This document shows, piece by piece, positions 55,988 through 64,000 of a stretch of 64,000 nt of DNA. The DNA comes from Chamaelirium japonicum (lineage: Eukaryota; Streptophyta; Magnoliopsida; Liliales; Melanthiaceae): positions 52,521,428 through 52,585,427 of the forward strand of contig OX393552.1 in the NCBI GenBank assembly GCA_947650365.1, read 5' to 3'. The notes below the pieces were generated by a model that searched no databases, was not told the DNA's origin, and saw only the letters and a program-made list of their open reading frames with translations. The stretch's first letter is position 1. Every line of letters starts with the position of its first letter. The translations under genes were made by a program, and so were the position numbers.

Positions 55988-57545
55988 ACACCACACGCGA
56001 CCTGATGCCACGCTGGTTAGCTCGTCAAGCGACCTGGTGACATCACGGGCAAACATGAATGAGACACCACACGCGACCTAATGCCACGCAGTTTAGCTCA
56101 TTGAGCGACCTGGTCACATCACAGGCAGACGCGACGAAGACACCGCACACGGCCTGATGCCACTCAGGTTAGCTCGTCGAGCGACCTGGTGACATCACAG
56201 GCAGACGCTACAGACACCACACGCGGCTTGATACCACGCAGCTTAGCTCATTAAGCGACCTGGTGTTATCACGGGCAGACGCGACAGAGACACTATATGC
56301 AGCCTGATGCCATGCAGCTTAGCTCGTTGAACGACCTGATGACATCACGGACAGACGCGACGGAGACACCACACGCGGTCTGATACTATGCAGGTTAGTT
56401 CGTCAAACGATCTGGTGACATCACGGGTAGACGCGACGGAGACACCATACGCGGCCCGATGCCATGCAGCTTAGCTCGTTGAGCGACCTGGTGACATCAT
56501 GGGCAGACGCGATGGAGATACCATACGCGGCCTGATGCCATGCAGCTTAGCTCGTTAAGCGATCTGGTGACATTACAGGCAGACGCGACGGAGACACCAC
56601 ACGCGGTCTGATGCCACGCAAATTAGCTCGTCAAGTGACTTGGTGACATCACGAGCAGACGTGAATGAGACACCACACACGATTTGATACCACGCAGCTT
56701 AGCTCGTCGAGCAACCTGGTGACATCATGGGCAGACGCGACGGAGACATCTTACGCGGCTTGATGCCACGCAGCTTAGCTTGTTAAGCGGCCTGGTAACA
56801 TCATGGACAGACACAACAGAGACACCACACACGGTCTGATGCCATGCAGCTTAGCTCGTTGAGCGACCTGGTAACATCACGGGCAAACGCGACGGAGACA
56901 CTACACGCGGTCTGATGCCATGCAGGTTAGCTCGTCAAGCGACCTGGTAATATCACGGGCAGACACGAATGAGACAACACACGGTCTGATGCCACGCAGC
57001 TTAGCTCATTAAGCAACCTGGTGACATCATGGGCAGACGCGACGGAGACATCTTACGCGCCTTGATGCCACGCAGCTTAGCTCGTTGAGCGACTTGGTGA
57101 CATCACGGACAGACGCGACAGAGACACCACACGCGGCCTGATGCTACGCAGCTTAGCTCGTTGAGTGACTTGGTGATATCACGGGTAGACGCGACAAAGA
57201 CACCACACGTGGACTGATGCCATACAGGTTAGCTCGTCGAGCGACCTGGTGACATCATGGGCAGACGCGAATGAGACACCACATGCGGCCTGATGCCACG
57301 CAACTTAGCTCGTTGAGCGACCTGGCCAGTGACATCAAGGGCAGACGCGATGGAGACACCACATGCGGCCTGATGCCATGCAGCTTAGCTCATTGAGCGA
57401 CCCGGTGATATCACGGGCAGACACGACGGAGACACTTTACGTGGTCTGATGTCACGCAGCTTAGCTCGTTGAGCGACCTGGTAACCTCACGGGCAGACAC
57501 GATGGAGAGCATACGCGGCTAGATATCACGCCATGTAGCCGACAT
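55988..57545. repeat. 76-bp tandem array, right part
   Basis: About 20 further units of the same 76-bp repeat, with some truncated units. The array ends shortly before the purine tract at 57661-57677. Confidence 0.93.
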
Positions 57546-57677
57546 CACAGAGTATAGTATATTTCAGCTGGAGATGCTCAGTAGATAGAAGGATCGAATT
57601 GATCTATATGGACAACTGCGCTAGGCTCCTGAGCGGGCGGAGCTGCTGTGCCCAACCGTCCCCCCAGGAGGGGGTAA

Positions 57678-60168
57678 TGATGGTGCCAAAATTGTCACCA
57701 GCTCGTTGTCCACGTGGCACTAACGGGAGGCGACACGTGGAGACATCTGAGTCCCCCTGAGGGCCGCCCTCACCGTTGGATGCATCCTGAGCAGCCCCGA
57801 TCGATCAAAAGAGAGTCCTCATCCCCTAGGCCCGGGCCCGCGTTACCGAGCACGCTTGGATACTCCGCCACCTTCCGATGTAGCGAGCTCAAGGCTCAAG
57901 GTGCATCCCGCCTTACTCAGCTTAGGTCGCCGCTTTCGATCAGCTTCATTGCGAGCCGACGACGTGGATCTGTGCGGCGGAGTATCGTGACCGTCCGATC
58001 GAGGGCATGCGTGGGCCTCTCGTTTGATCGAGATATTTGGGGGAAGAGGACAAGAGAGGGAAAAAGACAAGGGATATTTTGGAGAGAGATTTGAGAGGGT
58101 TTTTTTTTAATAAGTGGGGGGTGCTGGCGTCTTTGAGAAGAGGATCGGATCAGATTGAAGAGAGGAAATCTGGGGGGATTTCAAAGGGGATTTTTGGGGG
58201 ATTTTGGAGAAAGAAAGAGGGGCTGCAGAGCTCCCTCTCTCGCTCTCTCTCGTCTCCCTTTTCTCCGATGCCGGTCAACGTCGTCGAACTGCCGGCGGTG
58301 CATAGGTAGCGGCCCCCTCTTGCCATCTGCCCGCTTTCTCCCAAGCCTTCTCTCAAATCCACGTCTCTGGCTCCTCTTCTTCTCCCTCCCCCTCCTTCTC
58401 TCGGGTTTTGCCAACACCGCCGCCCGACGGTCACCGTCCAAATGGGGTGAGGCCCTTCGGCTCCCTCTCTTTGCGTTGCCAACCCGGCACGAGCGCCAGT
58501 GCTCCATCGCCTGATGACCCAACCCCGATCCGACCTCCGGCGGTCACCCCTTCCCCATGTGCCACCGTGCCGGCAACTTGCCCAGCTTCACCCCGAGCCC
58601 TCCTCTCGTTGTGATCGCACCGACAACGACCACGGCCAGTCCATGCTCCGCCGAGCTATGCTATCAAAGTCGGGACTAGTCGGCGACTAGTCCCTAGGCT
58701 GCATTTTGCCGACCGATTAATTCTGATTCTGTCATTGTTGGGCGGAATCCCGACTAGTCCTCGACTAGCGACTGCCGACTACTCCCCAAGCAACATTTTG
58801 CAAGCAAATTTATTTTTGAAAGAAGTCTTTGCAAGCAATTTTGTTTGGATTTTTTTACATTGGCTCAGTCTTGAGTCGTAAGACTCACAACTATGGCTCT
58901 TCCCTGTAATTATCTGTTGAGCACGTAAGAATTTCAGATAAAAGCATAGACAAATAATTAGTTTATTTGTTGATAGCCATATAACCCTATAATCAAAATT
59001 GGGGTTGTTCACAGATTAAACATCATCAAACAAATATTGTGATGAATTCTTAGTTCTGAGTCTTCTGACAAGGGTATGAAGCCAATACAATTGCGTTCTG
59101 TTAGATTGCTACTTATGTATTTATACCTATGCTGTGAAGTGTGAATGTATGTATTGTTATTAACCGACTAATATCATATACTTATTGACATTTATGCTAG
59201 TTCATATATCATATATGTTTAGGGAGGGGGGAGGGGTTAGAAAAAGTTTTGGCCGACTAGTCTCGAATTAGTCCCAACTAGTCCTAGTCGGCCCTTGGCC
59301 GACTAGGGCCGACTACCAACTTTGACTGCATAGCCGCCGAGCCGGAGCGCCAAGACCGACCTGCACCAACTCCTCCTCGTTACCTGCTTTTTGTGTGACG
59401 ACGATGAGCCACCGGCAGCGCACCCCAAACCACCTCCTCGTGTGCCACCACCAATGGCCTCCACCCTGAGCTCCTGCAGCCCCTGTGCCCAACTCCTTCC
59501 CCCTTGCATGGATCGTCGGCGACATCCTCGGCGACCCCCCAGGCACCGAATGACGCCCTCCTCCCTCCTCTGCTATGGCCGGTAGGCGGCACCCCCCCTT
59601 TCCCTGAGCGGTGACGGCGACGGCCGCTATGGAGCTTCTCGGCGACGGCAGCTACGGAGCCTCTTGGCGAGGCGATGGTGAAGATGGAGGTCCCGGTGAC
59701 CCTAACCCCCTTGAGGACAGAGACCGAGTGCGCGTATGGGTGTATGTGAGCGGGCTCGTGTTTGTGCAAGTTTCTGGCATATGAGCGGGCGAGCCCAACG
59801 AATGTAATTTGTAATATTTGTGTAATATGTGTGTGGACCCACGAGCGAGCTTGGATCAAAGGGCTCCTCGGTCGGCTGTCATGGAGCCACCCTCCGACGG
59901 CTGGTCCTACGTTATCGACCATCACGGATGAGATGCCCTGAACCCCTGTCTTCATTTGAGAGACCGAGAGATCGACATTTGTGTGAATGTAACCGATTTT
60001 AGATTACAGTGGATTTGTTCGCCTCACCCGTGGTTTTTTTTTTCCCTTTCGTATTGGGAGGGTTTTTCCACGTAAATGCTTGTTTGCACTCTTGTCTTTG
60101 GTATCATGCGTCTCGTAATGCGAGCTAAACGAAATTCTCACGGACGACCTCATCCTTGAAAATTTTTT
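57678..60168 (+). repeat. 3' LTR of the Tat-like element (interrupted)
   Basis: Starts TGATGGTGCCAAAATTG after the purine tract. Contains the hAT element at 58656-59333. The last bases present in the 5' LTR (gccccgaca) are missing; at 60168 it passes straight into gypsy gag sequence. Confidence 0.88.
58656..59333. mobile_element. Non-autonomous hAT element (CTATGC family), copy 2
   Basis: 678 bp, inverted relative to 31287-31951. Ends CTATGCtaTCAAAGT / ACTTTGACTGCATAG. Exact 8-bp target duplication CCGCCGAG (58648-58655, 59334-59341). The empty site is preserved in the 5' LTR near 48692 (tccgccgagccggagcgcc). Confidence 0.95.
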
Positions 60169-60169
60169 A

Positions 60170-61140
60170 TACCAACCCCTAGAGCGAAATCGGACTAAAT
60201 ATTTCGATTCACCCCCTGAATCTGAAGTTGAGTTGGACGAATCCGACATAGACTTTGAACGAGAATACGTTCAGTTCGGTCGTCCCAGAAACCCTAGAGA
60301 GCGATATGTTCGTGAGCAGCACGACATGAAAGAGCGCCTCGTGCGAGCCCTTGAGAGATTCCAAGGATATGGTGTCCGAGTTGACATATGACTTTAGGGA
60401 AAGCCATGATGCTGACGCATTACTCGACTGGATAGAAAGTGTCGAGCGCTTCTTTGAATGGAAAGATCTCCCTAATCATCGAAAAGTCAAACTCGTGGCT
60501 ATTAAACTGAAAGGAGCTGCTTTGGTATGGTGGCGAGAGTTGCAAGCGAGTCGCCTCAGGAAAGGGAAACAGAAGGTCGCAATGTGGGCAAAGATGCATG
60601 ACAAGATCCGACTAAAGTACCTGCCTCCTGACTACTGTACTTTACTGTACCAAAGGTTACTTAGTTTGAAATAAGGTAATAGAACGGTACAGGAGTATAC
60701 GGAAGAGTTCGATATCCTAACTACTTGTAATGTCATTCCTGAAGATGATGAATAAAAGATTGCACGTTACATCTCGGGATTGCGCTATCAAATCCAGGAT
60801 GTTATAGCAATGTAGACCATCCTTACTGTGATGGAAGCATCTAAGCAAGCTCTCAAGGCCGAGCAAATTCAACAATGTACCTTTAGGAGAGAAGTTGCTC
60901 CTAGAGTACCCCTAGGTGCCTCTTTAGCTGGAAGAGGGACAACCCCTAGCATAGTCACACCTCCTGTTCCCACTTCGACTCCAACTCCGGCAAGAACCAA
61001 TCAGCCCATTAGGACGGGTTGAACAGTCAAGTCGTGTGCAAGGTACGATAGGGAGTCGATCACCAAGAGCGACTTATAAATGCTTCGAGTATGGAGAGGT
61101 AGGACATTTTATTGCTCAATTCCCGAAGAGAAGGTCTTAG
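60170..61140 (+). pseudogene. Gypsy gag (third gypsy copy)
   Basis: Reads LERNRTKYFDSPPESEVELDESD in its N-terminal part, then after a frameshift VSELTYDFRESHDADALLDW, the retrotransposon gag core (FFEWKDLPNHRKVKLVAIKLKGAALVWW, HDKIRLKYLPPDY, VQEYTEEFD) and a decayed CCHC knuckle near 61080 (CFEYGEVGHFIAQ). Stops at 60672, 60753 and 60812 disable it. No 5' LTR precedes it. Confidence 0.88.
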
Positions 61141-61289
61141 ACTCATCTGACAGAAAGTGAAGAACCAACTGAGGAAACCCTAAACAACATGGCTGAAGAA
61201 CATGATGATAATCCCATAAACGATGATGATTGTTAGGAGTATGACGAAACATGAGAGGTCATCACTGAAGCTGAGGAAGCAACTCATGC

Positions 61290-61700
61290 ACCTTGTTTTG
61301 TCAACACCTAAAGCCCCTGAACCAGATTGGTGGCTTAGAAAGAACATCTTCCACACCACTTGTACTTCAAGAGGGAGACATTGTGTTCTCATATTAGACA
61401 GTGGTAGCACAGAGAACTTAGTCGCTTAGATCATGGTTGACAAATTAGGGCTCAAGACGGAGCAACTGGTCAAGCCATACAATTTGTCTTGGTTTAAGAA
61501 AGGATCAGATGTCTCCATTAAAGAACGATGCCTAGTTGAGTACATCATTGGCAAAATGTATAAGGAAGTCGTTTGGTGTTACGTGGCGCCCTTGGGCATG
61601 TCATATTCTGTTGGGCCACCCGTGGCAGTACGACAGAAAGACGGACCATGATAAAGAAAAGAACACCTATTTCTTCTGCAAGGATGACTACATTACCTTA
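61290..61700 (+). pseudogene. Gypsy protease
   Basis: Aspartic protease core LILDSGSTENLVA at about 61388-61428 (catalytic D-S-G). The flap and end region HILLGHPWQYDRKTDHD follows in another frame at 61600, then NTYFFCKDDYITLV. A stop and a frameshift lie between. Confidence 0.85.
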
Positions 61701-61879
61701 GTATCTCAGAGGGAGCCATTGAAGCCACTTACTAGTGATCCGACACTCCCACATGTTACCCCGAAGGTTCTAAAAGAGCAACCAAAGGCCCTACCAGTAT
61801 TGTTGACGCAAACTTGCTTCGAGGACGAGCTCAAAGAATCTCGCTCAATTGTATTCCTCGTAGCAAAGGAGACAACCGA

Positions 61880-63250
61880 GGTCCCTAGCATTTCTCATGA
61901 GATTCAAGTACTACTTGAAGACTTCAATGATCTCATTCTAGAGGAACTACCTAGAGGACTTCCACCTCTTAGGGACATCCAACATTGCATTGATTTATTT
62001 CCGGGAACGACGCTCCCTCACCTCCCTCACTACCGAATGAATCCATCTGAATATGAGGAGTTGCGTCGACAGGTTACTGAGTTACTGCAAAAGGGACTAA
62101 TCCAAGAAAGCATGAGTCCGTTGTATACTTGTACTTCTGACTCCCAAGAAAGATGGGACATGGAGAATGTGCATATATTGTCTTGCCATCAATCAGATAA
62201 CTGTCAAGTATAGATTTTTGATTCCCCGATTGGACGATATGCTTGACATGCTACATGGCGCGAAATTTTTTTCGAATATTGATCTTCGTAGTGGGTATCA
62301 CCAGATCCGCATACGACCTAGTGATGAATGGAAGACTACATTTAATACTCGGGAAGGACTATATGAATGGTTAGTAATGCCATTTGGTTTGTCAAACGCA
62401 CCAAGTACTTGTATGAGGTTCATGAATCAGGTGCTCAGACCATTCATCGGGATGGTTGTTGTCGTATACTTTGACGACATCCTTATCTATAGTACGATAC
62501 CCGAAGAGCATGTCGAGCACTTGCGAGAAGTCCTAAAAATGCTAAGGAAAGATAAGTTGTATATCAATCTGAAGAAGTGTACCTTTCTGACAGATAGCTT
62601 GACCTTTCTAGGCTACATTGTGTGCTTAGAAGTAATACGGGTCGATCCAGAGAAGGTTGAAGCCATCAAGTCATGGCTCGTTCCAAAGAACGTTAGTGAT
62701 GTGCGACGGTTCCATGGTCTAGCGTCGTTTTATCGCAATTCATTAAGAACTTTAGTTCCGTCATTGCACCTCTCACCAACTGTATGAAGAAAGGTGGTTT
62801 TCTTTGGACCCTGAAGTCGAAGCGAGTTTCGATCTCATCAAAACCAAGATGATTAGTGCTCTAGTTTTGGCACTCCCAAACTTTGATAAGGTCTTTGAGA
62901 TTGATTGTGATGCCTCTCACATCGGGATAAGTCTATAAGAGCAGTCCTTAGTCAAGAGGGACGTCTCGTTGCATTTTTCAGTGAAAAGCTGAATGCCGCG
63001 CGTTTAAATTATTCAACATACGACATTGAGTTTTACGCGGTCGTTCAAGCCCTCAAGCACTGGAGGCATTACTTGATCCAACGAGAGTTTGTACTTAATT
63101 CTGACCACGAGGCACTTCGCTATCTGAAGTCTCAGCGTAGATTGAACCAACGTCATGCTAAGTGGTCTAATTTCTAGCAAGAGTATACATTACAGCCCGT
63201 CATTGCTTCTTTTGATGCTGGAGTTCGGAACAGAGCTGAAGATGCTATGA
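61880..63250 (+). pseudogene. Gypsy reverse transcriptase and RNase H
   Basis: [66 protein letters not shown], catalytic [10 protein letters not shown] at about 62464-62493, and [12 protein letters not shown]. RNase H: a DCDAS segment near 62909, then FSEKLNAARLNYSTYDIEFYAVVQALKHWRHYL and EALRYLKSQRRLNQRHAKWS. Frameshifts occur near 62120, 62730 and 62935. The lineage agrees with the chromovirus copy at 43995-45632. Confidence 0.93.
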
Positions 63251-63305
63251 GGCGACGAGGCATGATGTTAATCACTTTACAGCCCGCCGTTGCTTCTTTT
63301 GATGC
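63185..63305 (+). repeat. Duplicated segment in gypsy 3
   Basis: ttacagcccg.c.ttgcttcttttgatgct occurs at about 63189 and again at 63281, replacing the expected ADALSR..LL sequence between RNase H and integrase. Confidence 0.7.
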
Positions 63306-63499
63306 TCTGAAAGTGATGTACGCGATTGATCCGTACTTCGGTCCCATCTGGGAATTTTGTCAAGAAATGGGCACTGATCCCACGACATTCAAGATGAATT
63401 CTTGTTTCGTGGTACCCGTCTGTGCATTCCTAAGTGTTCCCTTTGCGCGAGTCTTGTCTAAAACACCCATGAGGGGACCGCCTCTGACGAAACCTCTGA

Positions 63500-64000
63500 C
63501 AAGTCATTTAGAGGTACGTTGATCCATGACTTGCACGGAAGTAATTTGTGAGATCATTTTGGCCAAACCAAAACTATTGAGTATGTGGAGAAGCGCTACT
63601 TTTGGCCCTACATAAGAAAAGGTGTTAAGTTTGTCAAACCCTGTCGAACCTGTCAAATGTTCAAAGGCAGAAAGCAGAACACAGGTCTTTACATTCCTCT
63701 ACCAATCCCTGCTCTTCCTTGGGAAGATATCACCATGGATTTCATTGTGGGTCTACCTCGAACAATTCGGCATGTAGATTCATTATTTGTGGTTGCTGAT
63801 CGATTTTCTAAAATGGCACATTTCATACCATGTAGGAAAACTTCTGATGCATCTCATGTTGCCGAGTTATTCTTTAGGGAAGTTGTTCATCTGCATGGCA
63901 TTCTGGACGGTCATTCACATCTGATAGGGACTAGATTTCTGAGTCACTTTTAGCGTACTCTTTGGTCAAAGGTAGGAACTAAACTTCAATACAGTAGCAC
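63500..64000 (+). pseudogene. Gypsy integrase, runs off window
   Basis: The zinc-binding part is damaged (KRYFWPYIRKGVKFVKPCRTCQMFKGRKQNTG). The core follows ([41 protein letters not shown]..), with a stop at 63951. The catalytic glutamate and chromodomain would lie beyond 64000. Confidence 0.9.

Larger units (their letters stand above)
47729..60168 (+). mobile_element. Large non-coding Tat-like LTR element (LARD)
   Basis: About 12.4 kb. The 5' LTR is 47729-50855 and the 3' LTR 57678-60168, each about 1.75-1.8 kb after removal of later insertions and highly alike. The primer site at 50856 (tttggtgccgtatgtgag) resembles the tttggcgccgt-type site of Tat-lineage Ty3/gypsy elements. A purine tract (ccaggagggggtaa) ends at 57677. 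The interior holds no gag, protease, RT or integrase; it is mostly tandem repeat arrays. The 3' LTR lacks its last bases at the junction with another gypsy element, so a target duplication cannot be tested. Lineage is inferred from the primer site. Confidence 0.85.
43449..64000 (+). other. CAMTA intron, more than 20.5 kb, open at right edge
   Basis: Starts with consensus donor gtaagt. Everything beyond is mobile DNA. 43449-43827 and 46836-47150 hold no supported feature. Alternatively the gene could be truncated here by an insertion. The window cannot decide, because the TIG, ankyrin and IQ exons are not seen. Confidence 0.6.

Noticed and set aside
51430-57545. Regular repeats resembling a CRISPR array
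   Set aside because: Units are directly abutting with no unique spacers, and the context is a plant LTR element.
43449-64000. Search for the CAMTA TIG, ankyrin and IQ exons
   Set aside because: No matching exon was recognised; all long frames belong to mobile elements.

Overview
The window is plant nuclear DNA, almost certainly from an angiosperm with a large, transposon-rich genome. Three things point there: a CAMTA-type calmodulin-binding transcription factor gene split by very long introns, a nuclear copy of the plant mitochondrial gene ccmFN, and dense nested plant retrotransposons (Ty1/copia, Ty3/gypsy chromovirus, Tat-like gypsy, L1-type LINE) with hAT and Mutator-like DNA elements. 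No rRNA, tRNA gene, CRISPR array or bacterial-style operon was seen. The species cannot be told from this sequence.

The only host gene recognised is a CAMTA gene of the CAMTA5/6 type on the + strand. Five exons are visible: 3738-3826, 14968-15013, 42695-42884, 43182-43316 and 43390-43448. All have GT..AG junctions and compatible phases. They encode the end of the CG-1 DNA-binding domain and the linker after it. The first CG-1 exons lie left of the window; the TIG, ankyrin and IQ exons lie right of it. The introns are about 11.1 kb, 27.7 kb, 297 bp, 73 bp and more than 20.5 kb, so nearly everything else here is intron filled with mobile DNA.

Layout. 1-3737: degenerate DNA with a copia 3' relic. 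Intron A (3827-14967): a ccmFN NUMT split by an hAT element, a hAT transposase pseudogene, a purine-rich minisatellite, and a gypsy chromovirus remnant carrying a complete gag-only LTR element (8128-11763). Intron B (15014-42694): long microsatellites, an LTR relic, a CGATAT-rich TIR element, a copia element (20040-27992) with a young gag-only element nested in it (23298-26302), and an L1-type LINE (about 29448-37679). The LINE is broken by two hAT elements; the second contains a GATACG-rich element, which contains a Mutator-like foldback element. Beyond these lie a second gag-only remnant with a LINE 3' end inserted in its LTR, and another hAT MITE. After the last visible exon (43449-64000): a chromovirus remnant with its 3' LTR, a 12.4-kb Tat-like LTR element without coding capacity whose interior is mostly tandem repeats (47729-60168), and a degenerate gypsy element that runs off the right edge.

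The mobile elements can be ordered in time. Many insertions have exact target-site duplications, and in several cases the empty site survives in the partner LTR or in the host element's reading frame. No new defence system or metabolic cluster was found. The most unusual items are the nest of insertions in the LINE, two families of gag-only LTR elements that share a C-terminal segment I do not recognise, the repeat-filled Tat-like element, and the very long introns of the CAMTA gene.
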